DNA from: an uncultured Cyclobacteriaceae bacterium
Lineage (GTDB): Bacteria; Bacteroidota; Bacteroidia; Cytophagales; Cyclobacteriaceae
Assembly: GCA_905479015.1 (NCBI GenBank)
Contig: CAJQKV010000011.1
Span: 31,798-95,797 of the forward strand
Length of the DNA: 64,000 bases
Reading direction: 5' to 3'
The notes under the pieces were generated by a model, which saw nothing but the letters and a program-made list of their open reading frames with translations, was not told where the DNA came from and searched no databases. Position 1 is the first letter of the stretch. The number at the start of each line of letters is the position of its first letter. Shown one piece after another: positions 48,072 through 57,124 of the stretch. The position numbers were made by a program, and so were the translations under genes.

Positions 48072-50612
48072 ATGATGAAAAATAACATTTTAACACCATT
48101 CAAGTATCTCACGATGTTAGTGATGGCCTTGAGTTTAACCTTTCTCACTAATTGTAGTGACGATGACGACGTTGATGCGCCGGTTGATGAAGTAGAATCA
48201 GAATATAACGATATTATGCAAACCTTGGCTGATGTTGGAGGATACGATACATTAATATTCCTTCTCGAAACATATCCAATTGATGCAAATGGCACATTGC
48301 TGTCTTCATTGTTTTCAGAAGACGGTACATATACCCTATTTGCACCCAATAATGATGCATTTGCAGCATTGTATGCAACAGTAGGTGTGAGTAAGGCAAG
48401 TGATGTTAGTCCTGCGATCATAGTGTCTCTATTGACTTATCATGGTGCTGGTACTATCATTGATGAAATAACTCCGGGTGCTAGCATTGCCACTGTTCAA
48501 GGTGAAGCAATCGTTGTAAATCAGGACAATCCTGATGCTGACGGTTCTTTAGGATCACCGGAAGACGGTACACTCCTTACAGGATCGAATACAAAAGGTA
48601 TTTTGGTGGCTGATGAACCAATCATGGCTTCAAATGGAGTTATTTGGGACGTTGGAACTGTCCTTATACCCCCTGGTACAGGAGATTTATTGGCAAGTAT
48701 TTTAGGAACAAATGCTGCATCTTTATTGATTAGCAATACCTTTTCTGCTATGGGTGGAGCACTTCAGGCATCGGAGGTCTTTGCCGTGACAAACGAGTTG
48801 CCAAGTCTTATAGATTATTTAGCCAATCCAGAGGTCAAATCTACTGTTTTTGCTGTACCTAATGCTGTATTTGAGGCGGCTGGTCTTTCTGTTGAAACTT
48901 TCTCTGGAGAAGATTGGTATGGTATTCTTTCTCATCACGTAATAAGCGCGGCAGCAGCCTTGAAAGCTACCGATGATGCTTCTAATGTTCTTGATGCAGC
49001 TACACTTACAGGTGGATTATTTGATGAGGGTAAAATTGTTGATGGAATGATAGGTATGGATGATGGTAGTGGTGGGATTGTTTTTGTTCCTCTTTATATC
49101 AAATATGATGCAGATCTAGCTGGTCAATTTGGAGGTGGCACAGGAGTCCTTATTGATAGTGATCTTGACTTCGCAATGGGTATGAGTGCAGATTCTGCTG
49201 GTTTTTGGAATGCTGAAGTTCTGTTTCCAGATGCTGTTACAAATGTTAACGGTATAATCCATGTTATCGCTGGTTTTTTAACACCTATGAAACCAGAAGC
49301 CCCTGAAAACCCAATGGAAGGGACATGGACACTTGCACCTGTCGCAGGAGCCCTAGCAGTAGGTCCTGCAACAGACGATCTAAGTTGGTGGTCGAGTGAT
49401 GCGGCGGCCGTTACAACAAGAGATTGTCATTTTGATGATCAATATGTTTTCGACGCTGGTACGATGAGCACTAATGATGCTGGTGAGGAGATTTGGTCAG
49501 GGGAGTATACAATTCTCACAGATGGGTCCACTTGGTTAGAACCAGGTCAAGAGGGTGTAGATGCTGAAGGCTGTGGTACCCCTGTTGCTCCGCATGATGA
49601 GTCAAATGCGCCTTTTACTTACGAGGTAAATGTTGATGCTGAAACGGTTACTTTATATGGAGTCGGAGCTTACTTTGGTTTGGCTAAAGCAACTAATGAG
49701 GGTGAACTCTGGAATTCAGGGACAGGAGAAGTTCTTTTGGATGCAAATACAATCACTTCGCGTACTTATGCTTTGGCAGGAGGTGATGATGATCCAGATC
49801 ATCATGCAACCTTCCAAGTTGTTTACCCTGGTGGCGTTTGGCAATTCATTTTAGCTAATGCTGATCATGAAGGTGGTGACGGAAACGGTGGTGGTGAGCA
49901 TAATGGTCCAACCGACGTTACTTTTCACTTAGATTTCAATACTTATCTAGCTGATACAAGCAAAACAGAAACAGCACCGTTTTTAAATGGAACATTTAAT
50001 GGCTGGTGTGGAGATTGTAATCCAATGACTGATGAAGACGGAGATGGTATTTATACAATCACTATTCCACTTGATACAGGCCTTTACGAATGGAAATTTA
50101 CTGCTGGCGGATGGAATGATCAAGAGATGTTCGATGCGGGTACAGCGGGTACAATTGGTGATGAGTTTGTAAATAGACTTTTGACCGTAGTACCTAACAT
50201 GATGGAAATGAATGTAGGACCCTACTGCTGGAATACATTTGAGCCCTGTCCACCACCATCTGCAAGTGTCACTTTTCGTTTAAATTTCTCCACATATTTA
50301 GCTGATCCAAGCAAAACAGAAACAGCACCGTTTTTAAATGGAACATTTAATGGCTGGTGTGGAGATTGTAACCCAATGACGGAAAGTACTGTCGCAGGTG
50401 TATATACAATCACTATCCCACTTCCAGCGGGCGATCATGAATTAAAATTCACTGCTGGTGGATGGAATGATCAAGAAATGTTTGATGCTGGTACAGAAGG
50501 TACTGTTGGTACTGAATTTGTGAATCGAATTTTAACAATCGCCGAGACAGATATCGATACAGATGTTGATTACGGAGTTTATTGTTGGAATGCGTTTGCT
50601 GATTGTGAATAA
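48072..50612 (+). CDS. Surface lipoprotein with fasciclin domains and tandem C-terminal modules
   Basis: An 846-residue lipoprotein. The signal ends in TNC and is followed by SDDDD, which fits the acidic surface-export signal of Bacteroidota lipoproteins. Two fasciclin (FAS1) domains are visible at about 42-195 (TYTLFAPNNDAFAAL, GVIWDVGTVLIPP) and 205-415 (STVFAVPNAVFEAAG, NGIIHVIAGFL). A middle domain (about 425-600, GTWTLAPVAGALAVGPATD, SWWSSDAAAVTTR) resembles modules seen in Bacteroidota polysaccharide-binding proteins. Two 117-residue modules end the protein, each with NGTFNGWCGDCNPMT, KFTAGGWNDQEMFDAG and YCWN. A role in adhesion or glycan binding is likely. A strong terminator follows. 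Confidence 0.85.
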   Translation: MMKNNILTPFKYLTMLVMALSLTFLTNCSDDDDVDAPVDEVESEYNDIMQTLADVGGYDTLIFLLETYPIDANGTLLSSLFSEDGTYTLFAPNNDAFAALYATVGVSKASDVSPAIIVSLLTYHGAGTIIDEITPGASIATVQGEAIVVNQDNPDADGSLGSPEDGTLLTGSNTKGILVADEPIMASNGVIWDVGTVLIPPGTGDLLASILGTNAASLLISNTFSAMGGALQASEVFAVTNELPSLIDYLANPEVKSTVFAVPNAVFEAAGLSVETFSGEDWYGILSHHVISAAAALKATDDASNVLDAATLTGGLFDEGKIVDGMIGMDDGSGGIVFVPLYIKYDADLAGQFGGGTGVLIDSDLDFAMGMSADSAGFWNAEVLFPDAVTNVNGIIHVIAGFLTPMKPEAPENPMEGTWTLAPVAGALAVGPATDDLSWWSSDAAAVTTRDCHFDDQYVFDAGTMSTNDAGEEIWSGEYTILTDGSTWLEPGQEGVDAEGCGTPVAPHDESNAPFTYEVNVDAETVTLYGVGAYFGLAKATNEGELWNSGTGEVLLDANTITSRTYALAGGDDDPDHHATFQVVYPGGVWQFILANADHEGGDGNGGGEHNGPTDVTFHLDFNTYLADTSKTETAPFLNGTFNGWCGDCNPMTDEDGDGIYTITIPLDTGLYEWKFTAGGWNDQEMFDAGTAGTIGDEFVNRLLTVVPNMMEMNVGPYCWNTFEPCPPPSASVTFRLNFSTYLADPSKTETAPFLNGTFNGWCGDCNPMTESTVAGVYTITIPLPAGDHELKFTAGGWNDQEMFDAGTEGTVGTEFVNRILTIAETDIDTDVDYGVYCWNAFADCE
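49957..50020 (+). repeat. 64-bp direct repeat, copy 1
   Basis: This stretch is identical over 64 bases to 50308-50371, 351 bases downstream in the same frame. It encodes the SKTETAPFLNGTFNGWCGDC core of the first C-terminal module. Confidence 0.95.
50308..50371 (+). repeat. 64-bp direct repeat, copy 2
   Basis: Second copy of the repeat at 49957-50020. One mismatch follows and then eight more identical bases. Identity at silent positions points to a recent duplication or gene conversion. Confidence 0.95.
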
Positions 50613-50635
50613 TCTAACATAAAAAAATAAATAAT

Positions 50636-50670
50636 AAAAAAAGGCCAACGAATTTCGTTGGCCTTTTTTT
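50636..50670. terminator. Terminator after the fasciclin-domain gene
   Basis: AAGGCCAACG and CGTTGGCCTT pair around five bases, with an A run before and seven T after. It can stop transcription from both sides and so also serves the convergent K+ channel gene. Confidence 0.92.
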
Positions 50671-51004
50671 ATTATTTTAACTCAAGAACCTCTGTACTAA
50701 TCCATATTTACTTAATATACATTCTTATGGTATAATTGATCTTGACGAAGTAAATGATGAAATACGCAAATTCATCCTCTAATAGGTTCCCAGTGAAGCA
50801 GTAGTAAGTGATAAAATTTGAGCATCGATAAACTCTTTGCTGAATCAAGATTCCATGACTATGAAACTCTACCCCTTCAACAAATCAGCACTGATCCCTA
50901 AATGATCCATACTAGGGTTTGAATATGATTTATATGAACTGATTCGTTTAAACGATAAAAATCCCAATGCTGTTTACACCTCTCATTGATCAAAATAAAT
51001 ACAC
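50671..51004. other. Intergenic region between convergent genes, nothing recognised
   Basis: No gene or further terminator was recognised. TCGTTTAAACGA at 50944-50955 is a 12-bp palindrome of unknown meaning. Confidence 0.4.
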
Positions 51005-51844
51005 TCAAACTCCCAATACGGTGCCGCAGCGTGCACAATACTTGGCCTTAGAACTATGTCTCTGTTTTCCGCAAGAAGAACATTTGCTCTTTTTCTTGTA
51101 AGCCTTTTTATGTGAGACCTTGTTCAACTCGGAGCTTACAATACCTGTAGGTACCGCTATAATGGCATATCCCATGAGCATCAAGGTAGCTGCCAAAATT
51201 TGTCCAAATACGGTAACCGGATATATATCGCCATAACCTACCGTGGTCGTGGTCACAATGGCCCAATAAATACTGCGGGGTATACTGTCAAAACCATTTT
51301 CACCCCCTTCTATTAGATACATTAAAGTTCCCATGATAATCACTAGCGTCAATACGCCCCCAAGAAAGACTAAAATTTTATGCCTTCCTGATATCAATGC
51401 TTTCACTAAAACCCGAGATTCTGAAAGCTGACGACTGAGTTTTAAAATCCTAAATACTCGCAGCAAACGTACCGCACGAACGACTATTAAATAAGAACCT
51501 CCGGCATAAAATAAAGTCAAATAGGTAGGTATGACGGCCATAAAATCAACGAGCCCGAAGAAACTAAATAAATAACTTGAAGGTTTCCTCGATATCCACA
51601 ACCTTAATAGAAATTCAATTGAAAAAAATATAGTAAATAGCCATTCTAAAATATAGAATAATTCTTCATATCTAGAGCTTATAGATTGAACGCTCTCCAA
51701 CATGACAAGTAGTATGCTCGTCAGTATCATATAGAGCAGCACTACGTCAAATAAGCGACCTAGACGAGTATCGGTTCCAAAGATGATAATACAGAGTTTT
51801 TGACGCGTATTCTGCAGGTAGTTAAAATGGCTATCGTCTTTCAT
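51005..51844 (-). CDS. Voltage-gated K+ channel-type protein with C-terminal zinc ribbon
   Basis: A 279-residue inner-membrane protein from the ATG at 51844. It has six membrane segments: an arginine-rich S4 (VVRAVRLLRVFRILKLSRQL) and a pore with the filter TTTTVGYGD between the last two helices. It should pass potassium and respond to voltage, as Kv-type bacterial channels do. The cytoplasmic tail ends in two CxxC pairs (CSSCGKQRH and CARCG), a zinc ribbon found in some bacterial homologues. A TTG at 51865 is in frame but would add only a short unlikely extension. It follows the TonB receptor gene but is separated from it by a terminator. Confidence 0.9.
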   Translation of the reverse strand: MKDDSHFNYLQNTRQKLCIIIFGTDTRLGRLFDVVLLYMILTSILLVMLESVQSISSRYEELFYILEWLFTIFFSIEFLLRLWISRKPSSYLFSFFGLVDFMAVIPTYLTLFYAGGSYLIVVRAVRLLRVFRILKLSRQLSESRVLVKALISGRHKILVFLGGVLTLVIIMGTLMYLIEGGENGFDSIPRSIYWAIVTTTTVGYGDIYPVTVFGQILAATLMLMGYAIIAVPTGIVSSELNKVSHKKAYKKKSKCSSCGKQRHSSKAKYCARCGTVLGV

Positions 51845-51860
51845 AATTACAAATTTATAA

Positions 51861-51892
51861 AACAATAAAAAACCCCACCATAAGTAGGGTTT
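51861..51892 (-). terminator. Terminator of the TonB-dependent receptor gene
   Basis: On the minus strand AAACCCTAC pairs with GTGGGGTTT (nine pairs, one G-T) around a five-base loop, followed by TTTATTGTTTT. It lies 29 bases after the receptor stop codon and just before the K+ channel ATG. Confidence 0.85.
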
Positions 51893-51920
51893 AAAATATC
51901 ATTTATCTGCGTTCTGAAAC

Positions 51921-54878
51921 TTATCTTCTCATAAATTCATCAAAAGTAATGGACAAGTAATAAATCGCACCAATACTTGGGCCTCCTAAACTTTGGATAT
52001 AGTATTTATTTGAGAGATTTGAAGCTCCCAGTTTCAAAATTGACTTAAGAGAAGAAAGCTTATAAGAAACTTGAGCATCTAATGTATTGTATGCAGGTAC
52101 GTTCCCCTGCGCAAAAGAAGACTCCCATCTAAACTCAGTCTGATATCTATAAGTCATATTAAATCCGAAATTTTTAAAAAGATTTCTATTCCCAAAGTTA
52201 ATATTGACTTTATGCTCAGGGGTATTGAAATCAAATAATGTGTTCCCTTGCTCATAATCTGCTCCACTGATGAACTGATTCCAGGAGTAATTAATCCCAA
52301 ATTTATAACCCTTAGGTAAAGAATAATCCAGCCCTGCTACGACGCCCTGTGTATAAACAGGTTTGGTCATGTTTGTTGTCAAAGCATAGGTGTCATCGGA
52401 AGATCCCAATAATAACCTTGAGTTAGTTGCCCCCTTCGTAGAATCAACCACCCCAATGTTTGTGATGAAATTGGTGTATATATTATAGAAATAAGCCATG
52501 TCAATTACCAACTTATTGTTAATAACACTTTTGTATCCCACTTCAAATGTTTTTACTTGCTCAGGTTTGACCGGGTTAAATTCAGTATAACGATCCAATA
52601 CCATAACAGCATCCACACTATCTACCCCTGAATATATTTCATTTCTATAATCTAAAACCGACTGAAGTTTATAGTAAGTATTATTTTGAGGATCTGGAAC
52701 GTAGGTATCGTAAAACTCCGGTAATCCACCGAGTAATCTACTACTGATAATATCTAAATTTATATACTGATTTTGCGTAGTCGGTATTCTGAATCCAGTT
52801 TGATAAGAAAATCTAAAAAAGTGATTATTATTGGGATTCAAGACTGCCGAAATTCTAGGATTCACTTGACCCTTAAAATTTTCATTTTTATCATATCTCA
52901 AAGAACCCGAAAGTTTCAGCCAGTCTGAAACCCGTTTGGCGGTCTGAGCATAAATACCATATTCTTTGATGGTAATCTCATTTCCTACGGTATCTGGAAA
53001 GATCGTACCATTAGAACCTAAGTCAAACATCCTAAAACTGGCTCCCACTTGAAGCTCCATGAAATCAATATCATTTTTGAAATCATACTGACCATCTGCC
53101 TGATACATCGCCGATCTATCATTAAATAAAGGACCTTCCGGAATCACGCCAGTCATTACTCTGCTTTTTAAGTCTGCTAATGTGTAAGGATCACCCGTCG
53201 CTCCTTCGGTGATAGATCCTCCATTTACCTCGTCAGCTAAATATCTACCATCTATCTGGTCTCTGGCATAAGTATGCGCAGCATATTCTATTTGCATTCG
53301 TTCATCACTTGGCAGACCTTGAATTTCACCTGGGAGGAGTCCCTCCTCAACGGAGAGATAACGTAAGTACTCTACTCCGTAATCACCAAAATAATTAAAA
53401 AATCCTGCGGGTAAAACCGAAGGCCTCGCTGGATCATTATTGGCCAGATTTATGGCTTCTTGATGCATCCTGATACCTAGGAACTCCGTGATATAGGAAT
53501 CACCAGAATTCTCAACAGTCCCATATGCCCTAACATGAAAATTATCCCCTTTGAGCTCCAGTTTTTGTTGAACAATTCCAAAATTAACCAATGAATAACG
53601 CTGGGCCCCAGTATAAATACTGGTCCCCCACCCACCATTGAATGTATAACTGACCTCAGCCTTATCATTCAAACGATAATGAAGGGCTGTATTAAATTTA
53701 TAATTTTCAGCACCATAATCAATAAGATCAATTTCTTGATAAGGAGTAATATTTACCGGATGATTGGGGAGATCACCTGCTGAAATATAAGGACGAGGAA
53801 ATTTATTGTTGGAAAATTTATTCAATGGCAGCTGACCATAAGTTTTAAAATCCTCACTTTGAGCGAGTAAGGCTAAATTAACCCCTGCCTCATCACCTTG
53901 ATAATGTAATCGATCTGCTCCTGGATTGATCCCACCAATACTGGCAAACGGATTGGTAGCTGCATTTCTATCCATATCAGAATTTCCATGCCAATCTTCA
54001 GCAACAGAATAGGAGAAGTTAATTTTATAGGCAAATTTATTATTGTATGCTTTGGCATAGCGCAATGATCCTTCATACATAGGTTGCGCAGTATAGTTCG
54101 ATTGCGTATCGTTCATATGATTCATCCCTATCTTTTGAAAGGCACTTAATCCTTGATATTCAAAAGGGTTTTTACTATTGATGAGCAGCACTCCACTGAA
54201 TGCGTTAGGTCCATAAAGGGCAGATGAGGCTCCCGGAATCAGCTCAAGTGATTCAACGTCCAACTCAGAGGGACCATTTAAATTCCCAACAGGAAAATTT
54301 AAGGCAGGTGCCTGGCTATCCATTCCATCAATTAATTGTACAAATCGGGTGTTGCCCGTATTGGCAAATCCTCGTGTATTGATGACCTGAAAATTAATAC
54401 TGCTAGAGGCTACATCGACACCTTTCAAATTGGCAATGGCCTTATAATAGTTGTCAGCCGAAGTGTTTTGAATATCCAAAATATTCATTCGCTCTATAGA
54501 CACTGGGGATTCAAGGATTCTCTCTTCTATTCTAGAAGCCGATACTACTATTTCTTGTCCAATTTCAACGGATTCCTCGAGAATGATTTCCAGACCCATA
54601 ATGTTGGCATCGTTTATTTCAATCTCCTGACCATTGTAGCCAATGCTTGTTATCGACAAAGTAATTGGAGGAGCCGCCTGTACACTGAGATTAAATTTTC
54701 CGTAGAAATCTGTCACGGTACCTAATACGGTTCCCTTCACCACGACATTAACCCCAATCAAAGGTTCGCGATTGTCTTTATCCAATACCACTCCGGATAT
54801 CTGTGTTTGTGAAAAGGACACGAGAGGCAAAAACAAAAGCCCGAACAGTATTAAAATATTTGAAATAACAAACTTCAT
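51921..54878 (-). CDS. TonB-dependent outer-membrane receptor
   Basis: A 985-residue outer-membrane protein. After a signal peptide (ending VSFSQ) comes a carboxypeptidase-like regulatory domain (about 25-105, ISGVVLDKDNREPLIGVNVV, TVTDFYGKFNLS). A plug follows (about 130-245, NTRGFANTGNTRFVQLIDGM, LELIPGASSALYGPNAFSGV), then a long beta-barrel ending in aromatic-rich strands. It imports a ligand with TonB energy. There is no SusD-like gene beside it, so it is not a classic glycan-uptake pair; the ligand could be a siderophore, peptide or other compound. It is transcribed alone, with its own promoter box and terminator. Confidence 0.92.
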   Translation of the reverse strand: MKFVISNILILFGLLFLPLVSFSQTQISGVVLDKDNREPLIGVNVVVKGTVLGTVTDFYGKFNLSVQAAPPITLSITSIGYNGQEIEINDANIMGLEIILEESVEIGQEIVVSASRIEERILESPVSIERMNILDIQNTSADNYYKAIANLKGVDVASSSINFQVINTRGFANTGNTRFVQLIDGMDSQAPALNFPVGNLNGPSELDVESLELIPGASSALYGPNAFSGVLLINSKNPFEYQGLSAFQKIGMNHMNDTQSNYTAQPMYEGSLRYAKAYNNKFAYKINFSYSVAEDWHGNSDMDRNAATNPFASIGGINPGADRLHYQGDEAGVNLALLAQSEDFKTYGQLPLNKFSNNKFPRPYISAGDLPNHPVNITPYQEIDLIDYGAENYKFNTALHYRLNDKAEVSYTFNGGWGTSIYTGAQRYSLVNFGIVQQKLELKGDNFHVRAYGTVENSGDSYITEFLGIRMHQEAINLANNDPARPSVLPAGFFNYFGDYGVEYLRYLSVEEGLLPGEIQGLPSDERMQIEYAAHTYARDQIDGRYLADEVNGGSITEGATGDPYTLADLKSRVMTGVIPEGPLFNDRSAMYQADGQYDFKNDIDFMELQVGASFRMFDLGSNGTIFPDTVGNEITIKEYGIYAQTAKRVSDWLKLSGSLRYDKNENFKGQVNPRISAVLNPNNNHFFRFSYQTGFRIPTTQNQYINLDIISSRLLGGLPEFYDTYVPDPQNNTYYKLQSVLDYRNEIYSGVDSVDAVMVLDRYTEFNPVKPEQVKTFEVGYKSVINNKLVIDMAYFYNIYTNFITNIGVVDSTKGATNSRLLLGSSDDTYALTTNMTKPVYTQGVVAGLDYSLPKGYKFGINYSWNQFISGADYEQGNTLFDFNTPEHKVNINFGNRNLFKNFGFNMTYRYQTEFRWESSFAQGNVPAYNTLDAQVSYKLSSLKSILKLGASNLSNKYYIQSLGGPSIGAIYYLSITFDEFMRR

Positions 54879-54980
54879 AAATTCTAAATTAAAATTGTTT
54901 TGTTAATAATAGTTATTTTTTTTTAAAAAATGGCACTAAGACCTAACTAAACACAATAAGATTTATAACTCTCATTACTG

Positions 54981-54988
54981 CAAATTTA
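54981..54988 (-). promoter_or_regulatory. -7 box (TAAATTTG) of the receptor gene
   Basis: An exact TAnnTTTG match on the minus strand about 100 bases before the receptor ATG. No TTG is found at the -33 distance. The rest of the gap 54879-55182 is AT-rich without a gene. Confidence 0.45.
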
Positions 54989-55182
54989 AGCTTTCTTATT
55001 TAGATACTCGTTTGTTTAAAATTATGCACTTTACCAGTTCAAAACTTTTAGGAATTTTCTTTATTATCAGCATAAATTATAAAAATAATATAAATAAACA
55101 GATGACATCATTTCATTCTAAACAGTCTAAATAGAGCTATCTTATTCTAAAAATACTCATAATTTACCTAATAAATAACTTC

Positions 55183-55515
55183 CTATTCCGCTTCCTTTTT
55201 GACATGTTCTACCAACTTATCGCAGAGTCCATTAATTTCTTCTGACATAAATTGATCTCCTGTGGCATTCAATAATGTCTGACCAATACCTCCCAAGCAA
55301 TCAATATAAAATCGTTTCATTTCATCTAAAGGCATATCTTTTGCCCATAGATCGATTCTCAAAGTGTTTTTTTGATCGCTATCCCACAAAGAAACACTAA
55401 TCGATTTGGTCTCTGAATAACCTGTTTTTTCCTTTTCATCTGCATCCCATTCGATTTTTTCTGGAATATTTTCATCGTCAAGCGAAACCTTGAACTTTAT
55501 TTCTGACTCCTTCAT
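55183..55515 (-). CDS. gldC: Gliding motility protein GldC
   Basis: A 110-residue soluble protein. The pattern SEIKFKVSLDDENIPEKIEW at the N-terminus, SVSLWDSDQKNTLRIDLWAKDMPLDEMKRF in the middle (given here in part) and a helical C-terminus match GldC. GldC is an accessory protein needed for efficient gliding in flavobacteria; its exact action is not known. The gene overlaps ribF by four bases and ends the cluster. gldB, its usual partner in some genomes, is not in the window. Confidence 0.88.
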   Translation of the reverse strand: MKESEIKFKVSLDDENIPEKIEWDADEKEKTGYSETKSISVSLWDSDQKNTLRIDLWAKDMPLDEMKRFYIDCLGGIGQTLLNATGDQFMSEEINGLCDKLVEHVKKEAE

Positions 55516-56456
55516 TTGCTATAATTAACCTTTTCTAATATTATTTTCGCTGCTAATTTATCTTTTATCAATTGTTCTTTCAAGCCATCTAAATGGTTAA
55601 ATTCAATTTCTTTACGAATGATTGCTACCAGTTCAACCCTTAGGTAGCTTCCATAAATATCCTTATTGAAATCAAACAAATGTGCTTCAATCGTCCGTTT
55701 TTTACCTTTAACAGTAGGACGCCACCCAATATTGAGCATCCCATCGAAGCGTTCAAGTCCCAAATATACAAATATGGCATAGACACCATCTGAGGGAATT
55801 AATTTGTAAGATTCAGAGATAAAGAGATTCGCAGTAGGAAACCCTATTTTTCTACCGATCTGATCTCCTCGGGTAACTATTCCAGATAAGCTATAGTAAC
55901 GTCCAAGATATCCTTGAGCGGCATCTACCTCTCCAGCAGCCAAGGCTTGGCGGATATTGGTAGAACTGATCCCCACTTGGTCTATGTCCAATCGTGAGAT
56001 TTCTTCGATCTCTAAACCAAAACGTTCCTTATTCTTTTTTAAAAAATCAATATCTCCTGTCTGATTTTTACCGAAGCGGTGGTCGTAGCCGATGATGAGT
56101 TTTTTAGCTTTGATCCCTTTTATTAATACTTTCTGGACAAAAGCTTCCGGTGATAATTCCGAAAATTCTTTTGAAAATCGTACTTTTAACAAATAATCAA
56201 TCCCTATATCACTCAGTAGTTTTACTTTTTCTTCAAATGTACTGAGTAGTTTCAATGAACTCGACCCCTTTCCCAATACAAATCTGGGATGCGGCCAATA
56301 AGTGATGACCACACTTTCTCCTCCGCGCGTTTGAGCTTGCTGAACCAAACCACTTAAAATTTTCAGATGTCCAGAATGAACTCCATCAAAGGTACCACTG
56401 GTGACAATGGGTAAAATACAAGCATCCAATTCCTTAAAATGATCAATTACTTTCAT
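55512..56456 (-). CDS. ribF: Bifunctional riboflavin kinase / FAD synthetase
   Basis: A 314-residue enzyme that makes FMN and FAD. The N-terminal nucleotidyltransferase domain shows GTFDGVHSGHLKIL, YDHRFGKNQTGD and SSTNIRQAL. The C-terminal kinase domain has GRKIGFPTANL and DGVYAIFV. It overlaps truB and gldC by four bases each, so translation is probably coupled. Confidence 0.97.
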   Translation of the reverse strand: MKVIDHFKELDACILPIVTSGTFDGVHSGHLKILSGLVQQAQTRGGESVVITYWPHPRFVLGKGSSSLKLLSTFEEKVKLLSDIGIDYLLKVRFSKEFSELSPEAFVQKVLIKGIKAKKLIIGYDHRFGKNQTGDIDFLKKNKERFGLEIEEISRLDIDQVGISSTNIRQALAAGEVDAAQGYLGRYYSLSGIVTRGDQIGRKIGFPTANLFISESYKLIPSDGVYAIFVYLGLERFDGMLNIGWRPTVKGKKRTIEAHLFDFNKDIYGSYLRVELVAIIRKEIEFNHLDGLKEQLIKDKLAAKIILEKVNYSK

Positions 56457-57124
56457 TTTTCTGAATTAATTTGACCAACTAATTGCTCAAGCTGAAAGGC
56501 ATTTTCCAATTTATAGCCGCCAACTTGCGTTCTTACCAACTCTTTTAAATATCCCCCTACTCCCAATTTTTCACCTAAATCCTTTGCGAGGCTCCTGATG
56601 TAAGTACCCTTTGAACATACCACTCTGAAATGAATTTCAGGCAAATGTACCCGAGTGATCTCGAACTTATACACTTTAATTTTTCGTGACTTAAGCTCAA
56701 TGATTTCATTTTTTCGGGCACTTTTATAGGCCCGCTGTCCATTGACTTTAATCGCTGAATAAATAGGCGGTATCTGATCCAGTTCTCCCGTTAACGCTTC
56801 AACTGCTACAGCTATTTGTTGAGGCGTGACATGCATATAGTCTGAGGAAGAATCAAAAGGTGTTTCTAAATCGAAGGAAGGCGTAGTTTTACCTATTTCG
56901 ATGATGCCTTCATAGGTCTTATCTAAGCCCTGAAGGCTTTCTAGTTTTTTAGTGTACTTGCCTACGCCAATGAGTAACAAGCCACTTGCCAAGGGATCTA
57001 GGGTTCCGGCATGACCTATTTTCTTTATTTTCAGTAGGTACCTTAATTTGTTGACTACATCAAATGAGGTCCAACTTTTGGGTTTGTTGACCAGTAATAA
57101 GCTCCCTTCCTCTGGAATAATCAT
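56453..57124 (-). CDS. truB: tRNA pseudouridine(55) synthase
   Basis: A 223-residue enzyme, short because it lacks the C-terminal PUA domain of longer TruB proteins, as is usual in Bacteroidota. The catalytic aspartate is in HAGTLDPLASGLLLIGVGK, and KPKSWTSFDVV and KGTYIRSLAKDLG are family marks. It makes pseudouridine 55 in the T loop of tRNA. It overlaps uppP and ribF by four bases each. Confidence 0.96.
   Translation of the reverse strand: MIIPEEGSLLLVNKPKSWTSFDVVNKLRYLLKIKKIGHAGTLDPLASGLLLIGVGKYTKKLESLQGLDKTYEGIIEIGKTTPSFDLETPFDSSSDYMHVTPQQIAVAVEALTGELDQIPPIYSAIKVNGQRAYKSARKNEIIELKSRKIKVYKFEITRVHLPEIHFRVVCSKGTYIRSLAKDLGEKLGVGGYLKELVRTQVGGYKLENAFQLEQLVGQINSEK

Noticed and set aside
50680..50775. 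A short frame ending in a string like GIIDLDEVNDEIRKFIL after the fasciclin gene terminator
   Set aside because: It has no start codon and begins right after a terminator; it could be a gene remnant, but nothing supports it.
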